From Clostridiales bacterium (lineage in GTDB: Bacteria > Bacillota > Clostridia > Christensenellales > Aristaeellaceae), in the NCBI GenBank assembly GCA_015056155.1, contig SVGU01000024.1, positions 1 through 33,831 on the forward strand: DNA of 33,831 nucleotides. Reading direction: 5' to 3'. The notes below the pieces were generated by a model that saw nothing but the letters and a program-made list of their open reading frames with translations, was not told where the DNA came from and made no database searches. This document shows, piece after piece, positions 23,703-32,457 of the stretch. Each line of letters begins with the position of its first letter. The stretch's first letter is position 1. A program made the translations under genes and the position numbers.

Positions 23703-26342
23703 TTACCAGTTGACTGTGATCCGGTAGTTGCTGATCTCGATCGTGTCGCCGCGACGGACCGCATAGCCGCTGCTGCCCTGCTTCGCGGAGGCGTTCAGGG
23801 GCATGGTCTCCTCGGAGGCCGCAGAGGACTGGTTGTCGCCGATGGGCTGGCCGTTGACGCGGGTGCCGTTGCTGGACAGGTTGTACAGGAACAGCTGGCC
23901 ATTCTGGTAGGTCAGCGCCGCATGCTTGCGGGACACGCTGGGATCGCCCTCCAGAGGCAGATCGCAGCCCACACCGCTGGAAGAGGGACGGCCGATGACA
24001 AAGTTGCTCTCGCGGATGATGACGTTGCGGGCGCCGGCAGAACGGCCGCCGCTGATGTTCAGGGTGACGTTGATGCCGGAGTTGAGGGGACGGGTGGGAT
24101 CGTCGTCGAAGCCGCCGCCGTGGCCCACAGGCACGGTGCTCTCATCGCCGCCGTAGCTGCTGGGAGTCGCATTCTGAGGCATCCTCGCGCCCGCAGCCGT
24201 CGCGCTGGTCATGGCGCTCTGGCTCATCTGGGCGTTGCGCGGCTGGTTCTTCACCGGCAGGGAGGAGCCGGAATTGTCGTTGGCCTTGCGGTTGGTCAGG
24301 ATCACGATCAGCAGGATCACGAACACGACCAGCACCACCAGTGCCAGCAGCATCCACATCTTCACCGAGAACGTGCCCAGCTTCAGCGCTTCCTTCTGCA
24401 GGAAGCCGACCAGCTGCTCGCTCATGGTGGGATCGGGCTCGACATAGGGCGCGCGCTTGGCGCCGTTGGTCAGGATGTCGGTGATGATGGACTTGGCCAC
24501 CGTGTTCGAAGCGCCCTGCTGCGCCAGGCCATAGGTCGCGCAGTACTTGTTCACCGCGTCCATGGTGGGCTGATCCAGCATGCCCAGCGTCATGGGCTGC
24601 TCAGGATCGTACAGGTTCAGGTTCTGCAGGATGGTCTGCATCTGCGCCAGGTAGTTGCTGTCGCCCTCGTCCGTCATGTACATCTGGTAGCCCTCGGGCG
24701 GGATGGTCGCCTCGGGGACGGGGGTGATGACGGGTTCGGGGGTCGCCGTAGCCTTGGGCGTCAGGTTGCTGCCGATGACCCAGTTGTACATTTCGTCATC
24801 GATGAACTCATCCGTGTACTGGAAGCCGTTGTCCTCGCACAGCTGCTGGAAGGCCAGCATGCAGGTGCTGTCCCATTCGTTGGAGGAGGTGCCCTTGTCC
24901 AGGTAGAACAGCTCCTGCAGCTTCAGGATCACGCGGGCGGCATTGGTGTTCTTGCAGCCGATGTAGATCATCGGCACCGCGGTGGGCGCGGGAGAGGGCG
25001 TGGGGGTCACAGCGGCCGGGGTGGGGGTCGCCGTGGGATAGGCCACTGCCTTGCCGCCCAGCAGCTTGGCGTAGGCCTCCTGGCTCACGTTCAGCTCCTC
25101 AGGCAGGCCGTTGAGGCGGCAGAACTCCATGAAGGCGTACTGGCAAACCACGTCAAAGCTGCCGGGCTTGCTGTCTTCCTCGAGGTAGTACATTTCGCGC
25201 AGCGCACGGATGGCCAGGAAGGCCTCCTCCGTCTCGTCGCCGGGACGCACGACATAGGGGTCGGGCGTGGCGGTGGGCGTAGCCGTGGGCGTGGGCGTCA
25301 CGGGCGCGGTCGTCGACACGGTCTTGGGCGTGCGGGTGGGCGTTGCCGTGGGCAGGGGCGTGGGCAGCATGCTGGAGGGCACGCTGTTGAGCGTGATGCC
25401 GGCGCCGATGCTGCGGCCGTCGGAGGAGTTCACGCTGATCTCATGCTCCTTCTTGGAGTAGTCGATCATCTTGTGCAGGGGGGACAGGTCCAGCGTGTAG
25501 TAGCTGCGGGCCACCTTCATCGTGGTGATGGCGCTGGTGGGCAGCGCTTCATCGGCGACGAAGTTCATGCGGGCCAGCACGGAGCCGTTGTCCGCCGCGA
25601 AGGCGTTGTAGTGGCTCATGCCGCGCTCGATGGCGTCGTCAGCGGTGTTGTTGGAGCTGGCCTTCTCCATGAAGGTCTTGGGGTAGACCGTAGCGATCAG
25701 TACCGGGAAGAAGCCGCCTTCCTTGATGTAGTTATCGCGCACGGCGGTCGCAGAGTTGCCGATGCCGGAGCTGCCGGGATCGACCAGTGCGAACACGTTC
25801 TTGAACATCGGATCGTTCGCGCCGTTCTCCGTCGCCTTCACGAAGGCCGTGGTCAGCGCACTGTCGATGCTCGTCTTGGAGGGCTTGCCCGTGGCGGACG
25901 TGGGCGTCGCCGGCAGGGTGATGTTGTCACGCGCATAGGTACGCGCCTGGCTGACGCTCATGTAGTTGGTCTGGCCGTCCTCGGAGAGCACGAACATGAC
26001 CATCTGGCCGCTGGGGATGGTGTTCAGGTACGCATTGACCGCCGGGAGCAGGGTCTCCCAGGTGATCGACTTCGTCCAGGTCCAGCCCTGATCGATGACG
26101 ATGATGTGGCCGACCTGGTTGTCCGGGAACTTGGACGCCTTCACCTGCACGGCGTCGCTGCCGTCAACGGTGACAAGGAAGGACAGGGAATCGTTGCTGC
26201 TGGCGCCGGAAACGGCCACGTCCACGGTCAGCTGCTTCAGATTGCCGCTGATCTCGTCGATGGTGCCCGGCGCGGCAAATGCCGGCAGCATGGTGCAGCA
26301 CATGACCAGCAGCGCCAGCAGAAGGCATAACCTCTTTTTCAT
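23703..26342 (-). CDS. Signal peptide - vWA-like - PG-binding-like repeats - TM - FHA protein
   Basis: The 879-residue protein starts with a signal peptide (MKKRLCLLLALLVMCCTML, cleavage near AFA-APG). Residues about 30-300 have a vWA-like fold pattern: strand HIIVID followed by QGWT where DxSxS would be, TSIDSALTTAF as the Thr site and FALVDPGSSG. The metal site is thus degenerate. Three Thr/Pro-rich linkers (near 324, 432 and 530) alternate with three helical repeats similar to peptidoglycan-binding domain 1 (near 369, 466 and 562). A TM helix (about 659-685) leads to a cytoplasmic FHA domain (about 767-850: FVIGRPSSSG, VSRKHAA, LSSNGTRVNG). The outside part could touch the wall while the FHA reads threonine phosphorylation. 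ATG at 26342; upstream TTG/GTG starts are less likely. I know no standard T7SSb component with this layout. Confidence 0.82.
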   Translation of the reverse strand: MKKRLCLLLALLVMCCTMLPAFAAPGTIDEISGNLKQLTVDVAVSGASSNDSLSFLVTVDGSDAVQVKASKFPDNQVGHIIVIDQGWTWTKSITWETLLPAVNAYLNTIPSGQMVMFVLSEDGQTNYMSVSQARTYARDNITLPATPTSATGKPSKTSIDSALTTAFVKATENGANDPMFKNVFALVDPGSSGIGNSATAVRDNYIKEGGFFPVLIATVYPKTFMEKASSNNTADDAIERGMSHYNAFAADNGSVLARMNFVADEALPTSAITTMKVARSYYTLDLSPLHKMIDYSKKEHEISVNSSDGRSIGAGITLNSVPSSMLPTPLPTATPTRTPKTVSTTAPVTPTPTATPTATPDPYVVRPGDETEEAFLAIRALREMYYLEEDSKPGSFDVVCQYAFMEFCRLNGLPEELNVSQEAYAKLLGGKAVAYPTATPTPAAVTPTPSPAPTAVPMIYIGCKNTNAARVILKLQELFYLDKGTSSNEWDSTCMLAFQQLCEDNGFQYTDEFIDDEMYNWVIGSNLTPKATATPEPVITPVPEATIPPEGYQMYMTDEGDSNYLAQMQTILQNLNLYDPEQPMTLGMLDQPTMDAVNKYCATYGLAQQGASNTVAKSIITDILTNGAKRAPYVEPDPTMSEQLVGFLQKEALKLGTFSVKMWMLLALVVLVVFVILLIVILTNRKANDNSGSSLPVKNQPRNAQMSQSAMTSATAAGARMPQNATPSSYGGDESTVPVGHGGGFDDDPTRPLNSGINVTLNISGGRSAGARNVIIRESNFVIGRPSSSGVGCDLPLEGDPSVSRKHAALTYQNGQLFLYNLSSNGTRVNGQPIGDNQSSAASEETMPLNASAKQGSSGYAVRRGDTIEISNYRITVNW

Positions 26343-26356
26343 TTGAATCACGCTCC

Positions 26357-26653
26357 TCAACCACCGATTTTTGCAGCCATGGCTGCGTCAAAGGCTTCCT
26401 GCTTCTCCGCGTAGGTGAACAGCAGGCTCTGGATGGAGTTGAGCGCAGAGGCGATCTTCTCCACATCGCTGCCCAGCTCGGTCAGCATGTCCATCAGCGC
26501 GTCGGCGGTGCTGCCGGCCAGCTCGCTGTCCACGGTGTTCTTCATCGCCCGCACGTTCTGGCGGGAAAGCTCCTGCACCTGCGCCGCCACATTGCGGATG
26601 CTGCGCGCTGCCTGACGGACTTTCGCAGTGTCAACCTCAAAATCTTCGTACAT
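26357..26653 (-). CDS. WXG100-superfamily protein lacking the W-x-G
   Basis: The 98-residue helical protein (MYEDFEVDTAKVRQAARSIR) has the length, register and C-terminal helix of WXG100 proteins (FTYAEKQEAFDAAMAAKIGG), but its turn reads DSELAGSTADAL, with no Trp. It stands among machinery genes between YukD and the vWA-like protein, apart from the A-B-A-B block, so it may be a structural or adaptor protein. AAAGGAG precedes the ATG. The stop is 14 bp before the next gene. Confidence 0.8.
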   Translation of the reverse strand: MYEDFEVDTAKVRQAARSIRNVAAQVQELSRQNVRAMKNTVDSELAGSTADALMDMLTELGSDVEKIASALNSIQSLLFTYAEKQEAFDAAMAAKIGG

Positions 26654-26687
26654 GGTGAATCTCCTTTTCTATATCGTTTTGCTTGGG

Positions 26688-26939
26688 TTACAGAATCATC
26701 AGCCTGCTGCTGTCGCGGACGCCGTTCTGGGCAAGCGTCCAGTCCTGCTGCAGAAGAATGGAGCGGTCCAGATCGAACAGTACGATGGACTCCCTGTCAA
26801 AGGCAACGGACAGGTTCACCTGCTCGACCAGCTGGGCGATATCCTGCGTCAGCGAACGGATCGGGACGTGCGCCGGCAGCATGAACTCCGCCACATCCCC
26901 CGTGTTGCCCAGGGTAATCTCGATGATGATGGTTTCCAT
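26688..26939 (-). CDS. yukD: YukD/EsaB ubiquitin-like T7SS protein
   Basis: The 83-residue protein has the small beta-grasp pattern of YukD/EsaB: METIIIEITLGNTGDVAEF, the segment HVPIRSLTQDIAQLV for the helix, and a final strand SSRLMIL. There is no C-terminal Gly-Gly, so it is not conjugated. In Bacillus and Staphylococcus this protein is essential to or regulates secretion. Its ATG overlaps the LytTR stop by one base (TGATG), so the two are translationally coupled. It supports the identity of the whole locus as a T7SS of the Bacillota type. Confidence 0.88.
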   Translation of the reverse strand: METIIIEITLGNTGDVAEFMLPAHVPIRSLTQDIAQLVEQVNLSVAFDRESIVLFDLDRSILLQQDWTLAQNGVRDSSRLMIL

Positions 26940-27709
26940 CAGGCTTCACCTTCTTTCTTGCTTGCATCCTTCTGCGCCATCATGCCGTGGAAGGTCTGGC
27001 GGAAGGAGCGTGCCAGGGGGATCTCCATGCCACTCATCATATGAATGGTCATCGTCTGGAAATCAACGCGCTGGATCAGCCGGGTATTGATGATGCTGCT
27101 GCGGTGGCAGCGGACAAACCGGTCATCCAGCTTGCCGGAGAAGTTTTCCAGACTGTCATAGGTGACGATCACATCCCGGAGGGTGTGGATCTCGATCATC
27201 TTGTTCGCAGCGGTCACAGCGCAGACCTCGTCCAGATTGACCCGGCGGATGGAGGATTTCTCCTTCACGCTGATCCAGACGCCTTCGTCCTCCTGCTTGT
27301 GGATGCTGCGGTAATCATTGAAGATGTCCTTGATGAGGCGGGCGCCCTGCGCGCCGAGGATCGCGTCGGTCACGATCGCCGCCGGCCGCGTGCAGTAGGA
27401 TGCCATGCCCACCATCGTCCGGTTATCCTTGGCGGAATAGATCACGTAGTGATCCCGGTTGTGCTGGATGGCAAGGCGGCCCATCTGCAGGGCGCGGAGG
27501 CTTTCCTGCTCCTTCAGGTCGTCGATGCAGGTGATCAGCAGCAGGATGTCGCTGTGGGCGTCCAGCGCCTTCACCGCATCCTGGTACCGGTCCGTCCGCA
27601 TCTCGACGCGCAGGTATACGCCTGTTTCATCGCTGACGGTCTGGAAGCTCTTCATGATCTGATCGAAAAGGGTATCTGATACACGATACAGCACTGCGGG
27701 CAGTATCAT
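26939..27709 (-). CDS. LytTR-family transcriptional regulator with degenerate receiver domain
   Basis: The 256-residue protein ends in a LytTR DNA-binding domain (about 145-245), with WISVKEKSSIRRVNLDEV, the helix RFVRCHRSSIINTRLI and MEIPLARSFRQTF. The N-terminal 130 residues have a receiver-like pattern but no aspartate pair after the first strand, and the usual phospho-acceptor strand reads DILLLITCIDDL. The Lys site is replaced by RP (CTRPAAI). Phosphorylation is therefore doubtful, and no histidine kinase is nearby. GGAGG lies 7 bases upstream of the ATG at 27709. It sits 23 bp after essC and overlaps yukD by one base, so it is made with the machinery. LytTR-type boxes at two operon promoters of the same locus are its likely targets. 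Confidence 0.9.
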   Translation of the reverse strand: MILPAVLYRVSDTLFDQIMKSFQTVSDETGVYLRVEMRTDRYQDAVKALDAHSDILLLITCIDDLKEQESLRALQMGRLAIQHNRDHYVIYSAKDNRTMVGMASYCTRPAAIVTDAILGAQGARLIKDIFNDYRSIHKQEDEGVWISVKEKSSIRRVNLDEVCAVTAANKMIEIHTLRDVIVTYDSLENFSGKLDDRFVRCHRSSIINTRLIQRVDFQTMTIHMMSGMEIPLARSFRQTFHGMMAQKDASKKEGEA

Positions 27710-27732
27710 TCAGGTGCCTCCTTTCGATATCA

Positions 27733-30700
27733 TCAGTCGTCTTCGGATTCGTCAGCAGGGATCTCCACCCGGGGCAGAACGATATGCGCGGAATCGTCAT
27801 CGGCAATGAGGTATGCCTCGCCGCGCGGGAGTTCGCCGGGCTTCTTCAGGCCCGGGATGATGCTGGCGACCTTGAAGGGATCGCAGTCGAAGGTCACGCC
27901 CTGCAGCATCACGCCGCGGGAGACGCCCAGCATCGTGTTCAGCGGCTCCTTGATCCGGTTGGCCGCGATGTTCTTGCGCTGGATGGTGGCGATGGTGATC
28001 AGGCGGAAGGAAGCGATCTTCTCATCGTCACGCACGCAGAACTTGAGGTAATCCAGCATCGCCTGTTCCTTGGCGTAGCTGGTCATGAACTGGTCGATGT
28101 CGTCGATCAGGATGGCCACGGGCTTGAAGCTCGCCGCGACCTCCTGCTTGCGCTCGTTGCCGAACTTGCGCGCCTCGGTCAGCATGGCCGAGCGGCTGCC
28201 GATCAGCTCCTTGATCTTGCCGAACTGCTCCAGCCAGGCGGCGCTGCCGTAGGTGAAGCTGGCCACCTGGTTCTTGCGGCCCCATTCGGCCAGGTCCTCC
28301 GGACCGACGAGGTAGACCTCGCAGCCCTTCCGGAGCAGCGTGAGCGCCATGGTCTGCAGGAGCGTGGTGCGGCCGGACTTCTTCGGGCCGATGATCAGGC
28401 CGGAATAGAAGGTGCGGAAGTCCACGCTGGCGATGCTGCCCTGCGCCTTGATGTAGCCCAGAGGCAGCTTGCAGGGATCGGCCATGAGGCTGACGGCCTC
28501 GGAGGTCTCCAGCATCCGGGAGATCACGGGCTTCGACGGGATGCGGGCGATACCGGCCGGGCGGTCGCCCTTCCAGCATTCGCTCATCCGGCGGCCCAGC
28601 TCCAGGATCGCGTCGGCGCGCGCCTTGTCCGATTCGACGGTCTCGTACGCGGCCACCTGGATCTCGTACAGGAAGGTCTCCTTCGCTTCCTTGTCCTCCA
28701 CCGCGATCATGCCGCGGCCGGGATACTCGCGGATGCCTCCCCAGTCGGAGCTGACGCGCGCGCTGAGGGCGTCGGCGTAATCGGCGCGCTCATTCTGCTG
28801 CAGGGTGATCGCGCGGGTGAAGGGATGGTACTTCATGGGCAGCTCGTTGCGGTTGAAGACGGTCATGATGAAGAAGATACCCTGGCTGGCGCCGGAGCGG
28901 AGCATGGCGTAGAAGCGCTGCAGCGCCGCATCGCGCTTGCCGTCGTCCCAGTCGCGCAGCTGCTGCATGCGGTCGATGAGCACGACGATGGCGGGGATCT
29001 TCTTGTGATCCGGGGAATTCTCTGCCGAGCGGTTGAACTGGATGTAGTTGTCCGTCGCCAGCTCGCGGAAGAGCTTCTTGCGGCGCTCGCTCTCGGCGTA
29101 GAGCATGTTCATCAGGCGGACCTGCTCGTCCGGCTCCTCCTCGTAGACGATCTCGCCCACATGCGGCAGCGTCTTGAGGCAGTTGAGGACGTGGCTGGTC
29201 AGGGAGAAGGCGTAGATGTTCACCTCGTCGGGCGAATACTGCTGCGCCAGGGAGACCGCGATGGTCTGCAGGGCAGTGGTCTTGCCCGAGCCGGGAAGAC
29301 CAGCCAGGAGGATATTGTGCTGCGCGGTGAAGTCGATCTTCGCGGGCAGGCGCTGCTGGGTGTTGATATCGTCCGCCATGCCGTAGAGAACGGTGAAGTT
29401 GCCATCTTCCTGCTCAGGCCACTTCTCGCCGTCCCACACGGGCTGCTCGAACTCGCTGTGCAGCCGGCTGAGCATGAGCGTGGGATCCATTTCCTTCAGC
29501 CACATCTTCTCCGCCCAGGCGTACTGATGGCGGCGGCAGCATTCGCGGATGTACTCCAGCACCACGTCCAGCTCGGTCTCCTCGGCCACGCCGGGCGCCT
29601 GCTGCTTCTTCTTTTTGCGGAACTTGATGGGCTGGCCGGCCTCGTTGAGGATGCGGGGCTCCTCCTCGGGGCGCAGGGCATCGGGGTTGTAGGTCGAGCC
29701 GGACCAGGAGGTCTGCACCTGCTCGTACACCTCGTCGCTGCCAACGCGGACGTAGCAGCGGCCCATGCCCTTGAGGTAGGCGGCGTCGGGGTGCTTGATC
29801 ATTTCGTTGGAGTCGCCGCGGGAGGCCACGCGCAGACAGATGCGGAAGCGGGTGTTCGCGTCGATCTCGTCGCTGACGGAGTTGCTGGGCTTCTGCGTCG
29901 CCAGCACCAGATGCATGCCCAGGGAACGGCCGACACGGGCCGCCGAGACCAGCTCGGTCATGAACTCGGGCTCTTCCTTCTTCAGCTCGGCGAACTCGTC
30001 GACGATGATGATCAGGTGGCCCAAGGTTTCCTCGGTGGGGTCGGCATTGAAGAGCTTCATGTAGTCGTCGATGTTGTTGACGCCCACGCTCTTGAAGATG
30101 GCCTCGCGGCGCTTGATCTCGCCGCGGATGGAGGCCAGCGCACGGAAGATGGTGCGCGCGCCCTCGGAGGAGTCGATGATGCCGGCCACATGGGGCAGCT
30201 CGCGGAAGCTTTCGGACGTGCCGCCGCCCTTGTAGTCGATCAGGATGAACTGGATCTCGGAGGGGCTGTAGTTCAGCGCCAGCGACATGATAAAGGACTG
30301 GAGCAGAACAGACTTACCGGCGCCCGTGGTACCAGCGATCAGGCCGTGGGGGCCGTGGTTCTTGTCGGAGATATCCAGGATGAAGGGGGCGGAACCGGCC
30401 TTGAGACCCAGGATGGTCTTGATGGACTGCCATGCATGGTTCTCGCTCCAGTTGTGGCAGACGTCGATGTCCTCCACGCGGCGCACGCCGTAGGTCTCCA
30501 GGAACGTGACCAGCGAGGGGATCGCCGTGTCGCCCACCATCTCCTTGATGCGGTAGGGCGCCAGCGCGTTGGCGAAGCTCTGCAGCTGGGTCTGGTCGAC
30601 CGTCTCGAAGCTGACGCCCTGCATGGTGCCGTTGCCGTGGAAGACGGTGCCCAGCTCCGTGCGCGCCTCGATGATCAGGTCGCACTCCTTGGGCAGGGAT

Positions 30701-32436
30701 TCCATCTCGGAGGCCTGCATCACCATCGTGAAGCCCAGGCCCGGCTGGGACAGGTAGCGCAGGATCGGCTGACCCTCCAGCAGCTTGGGATCGGTGACGA
30801 AGAACATGTACCACGGCAGCATGCCGGCCGTTTCGCTCTCCGCCTTGCCGTCCGCCTCTGCGTTCTGCAGGGACTCGGCGCGCACCTTCAGGACATTGTC
30901 GAAGTGCGAGAGCACCTCGTGGATCGCCTCAGGCGTGCACACGGACATGCGCAGCGTGCGGTCGTCGGCGGCGTAGACGTGCTGCAGGGACTTGGTGAAG
31001 CGCCACTGCTCGGCGTTGGGCTCGTCATGGATGACGATGATGCGCACGTCGTGGTAGCTGTGGCTGGCGGCGATCTGCGCCACCATGCTCTGCATCATCC
31101 ACGGAGAGGACGCATTGCCCAGCACGCCGATGATCCGGTGCTCCCGGGGATTGACGATGATGGGCGCGTCGTTCATCATCTGGTAGATGTCCTTGAGGCG
31201 CTGCGGCTCGTGGCGCAGCTGATCATCCACCAGGTTGATGCGCGGCTTGGGGATGGTGATCTCGCAGGGCAGGCGGTGTTCGCCCACGCCCAGGCGGATG
31301 GCCAGGAAGTCGTCATGGTTGGGCAGGCGCTCCCACATGCGGTGGTCGCCGGTCTGGGGCAGGGTCACGCACTCGCTGACCGGGAGGTAGTTGAGGTTGA
31401 GGCGCTTGCGCTCGCGCTCGGTCTCCGCCATCAGCTTCTCTTCGATCTCCGCGTAATACTGCCGGCAGATGTTCTGCCGGTTCGTCTCGCTCAGCTTCGC
31501 TTCCTTGTCGGTGAAGCGGCGGTTCAGCGTGGACCACATCACCGACAGCGCCGAGGAGGTACCGATCATGACCAGGCTCGCGCCCATGCTGCGGCCCATG
31601 ACCAGCGTGGACACCAGCATGGGCATGATCATCGTCATGCTCGGGCCGATGGCCAGCCACACGGGGGTGTGCTTGCCGCGTTCCTTTTCCAGGGGGGCGT
31701 CGATGTTGATCGGCTCGGTGTTGGGCTGCTGCTTCAGGCGGGGCGCGCGGTGGTACTCGCGGGTGACGGGCACATCCTCCGGGGGCGTCAGGTTGGACGC
31801 GACGGCGGAGGCGGGCATGGGCACGCAGTCCTGACGCAGCGTCAGGTCATCCAGCGTGTTGACCGCGAAGAAGTTCGTGCCGACCACCAGACGCAGCGCG
31901 GGCGCGATAAACAGCGTATCGCCGGGGCGCATATCCACGCTGCGCTTGCTCACCCGGCGGCCGTTGACCCAGGAGCCGTTGACAGAGTGATCGGTGTAGA
32001 TGATCCGGCTGCCCTGCACGCTGATGTCGCCGTGGCGGGTGGAGACCATCGGGCGGTTGTAGCGGATGATGGCGTCATCGCCCTTGCCGATGGTCAGCCC
32101 CACGTAGGGGAACATGTACTTGCGCATGACCGTGTTGTCGCGGCCGTAGGCAGTGGGGATCACGGTCAGCTGGCCGTGGCGGTCCGAAACCATCTTCAGC
32201 ACGCCTTCGTTGGTCAGCGGCCGGGTCGCGCCCTGGCCATCGTCCTCCCAGCGGAAGCCCTCGGGCAGGTGCAGCGACCATGCGCCGCCCTCCGAGGTGA
32301 CCGGAAGTGCGGGGCCGTCCGAATCCCCCAGCACGTCGTCAGAGATATCCAGACGACCGGACCAGTTCATCTGTGCCGGAAGCTGATATGACTTGCCCGC
32401 GTGCCGGGCATCGGAGAATATCCAGAGTAAATACAT
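27733..32436 (-). CDS. essC: EssC-type T7SS ATPase (FHA-TM-FtsK/SpoIIIE)
   Basis: The 1567-residue protein is the motor of the secretion system. An N-terminal FHA domain (about 109-182; LTIGKGDDAI, STRHGDIS, SVNGSWVNG) is followed by two transmembrane helices (about 255-300). Three FtsK/SpoIIIE ATPase domains follow, with P-loops GTTGAGKS at 702-709, GLPGSGKT at 1046-1053 and GPKKSGRT at 1350-1357. Domain 1 has a clear Walker B (HLIIIVDEFAEL). EssC is usually about 1480 residues with two FHA domains; here a second one was not identified. The ATG at 32436 is 21 bp after the PP2C stop. The protein should bind WXG100 substrates at domain 3 and drive export. The operon context is tight on both sides. 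Confidence 0.95.
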   Translation of the reverse strand: MYLLWIFSDARHAGKSYQLPAQMNWSGRLDISDDVLGDSDGPALPVTSEGGAWSLHLPEGFRWEDDGQGATRPLTNEGVLKMVSDRHGQLTVIPTAYGRDNTVMRKYMFPYVGLTIGKGDDAIIRYNRPMVSTRHGDISVQGSRIIYTDHSVNGSWVNGRRVSKRSVDMRPGDTLFIAPALRLVVGTNFFAVNTLDDLTLRQDCVPMPASAVASNLTPPEDVPVTREYHRAPRLKQQPNTEPINIDAPLEKERGKHTPVWLAIGPSMTMIMPMLVSTLVMGRSMGASLVMIGTSSALSVMWSTLNRRFTDKEAKLSETNRQNICRQYYAEIEEKLMAETERERKRLNLNYLPVSECVTLPQTGDHRMWERLPNHDDFLAIRLGVGEHRLPCEITIPKPRINLVDDQLRHEPQRLKDIYQMMNDAPIIVNPREHRIIGVLGNASSPWMMQSMVAQIAASHSYHDVRIIVIHDEPNAEQWRFTKSLQHVYAADDRTLRMSVCTPEAIHEVLSHFDNVLKVRAESLQNAEADGKAESETAGMLPWYMFFVTDPKLLEGQPILRYLSQPGLGFTMVMQASEMESLPKECDLIIEARTELGTVFHGNGTMQGVSFETVDQTQLQSFANALAPYRIKEMVGDTAIPSLVTFLETYGVRRVEDIDVCHNWSENHAWQSIKTILGLKAGSAPFILDISDKNHGPHGLIAGTTGAGKSVLLQSFIMSLALNYSPSEIQFILIDYKGGGTSESFRELPHVAGIIDSSEGARTIFRALASIRGEIKRREAIFKSVGVNNIDDYMKLFNADPTEETLGHLIIIVDEFAELKKEEPEFMTELVSAARVGRSLGMHLVLATQKPSNSVSDEIDANTRFRICLRVASRGDSNEMIKHPDAAYLKGMGRCYVRVGSDEVYEQVQTSWSGSTYNPDALRPEEEPRILNEAGQPIKFRKKKKQQAPGVAEETELDVVLEYIRECCRRHQYAWAEKMWLKEMDPTLMLSRLHSEFEQPVWDGEKWPEQEDGNFTVLYGMADDINTQQRLPAKIDFTAQHNILLAGLPGSGKTTALQTIAVSLAQQYSPDEVNIYAFSLTSHVLNCLKTLPHVGEIVYEEEPDEQVRLMNMLYAESERRKKLFRELATDNYIQFNRSAENSPDHKKIPAIVVLIDRMQQLRDWDDGKRDAALQRFYAMLRSGASQGIFFIMTVFNRNELPMKYHPFTRAITLQQNERADYADALSARVSSDWGGIREYPGRGMIAVEDKEAKETFLYEIQVAAYETVESDKARADAILELGRRMSECWKGDRPAGIARIPSKPVISRMLETSEAVSLMADPCKLPLGYIKAQGSIASVDFRTFYSGLIIGPKKSGRTTLLQTMALTLLRKGCEVYLVGPEDLAEWGRKNQVASFTYGSAAWLEQFGKIKELIGSRSAMLTEARKFGNERKQEVAASFKPVAILIDDIDQFMTSYAKEQAMLDYLKFCVRDDEKIASFRLITIATIQRKNIAANRIKEPLNTMLGVSRGVMLQGVTFDCDPFKVASIIPGLKKPGELPRGEAYLIADDDSAHIVLPRVEIPADESEDD

Positions 32437-32457
32437 CTTCAGTCCCTCGCTTTTCGT

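Noticed and set aside
22839-26330. Long plus-strand open frame opposite the FHA genes
   Set aside because: It starts inside the promoter region and is the complement of two clear FHA-protein genes.
27784-32391. Long plus-strand open frame opposite essC
   Set aside because: Codon-position bias of essC makes this antisense frame open. It has no domain, and essC is certain.
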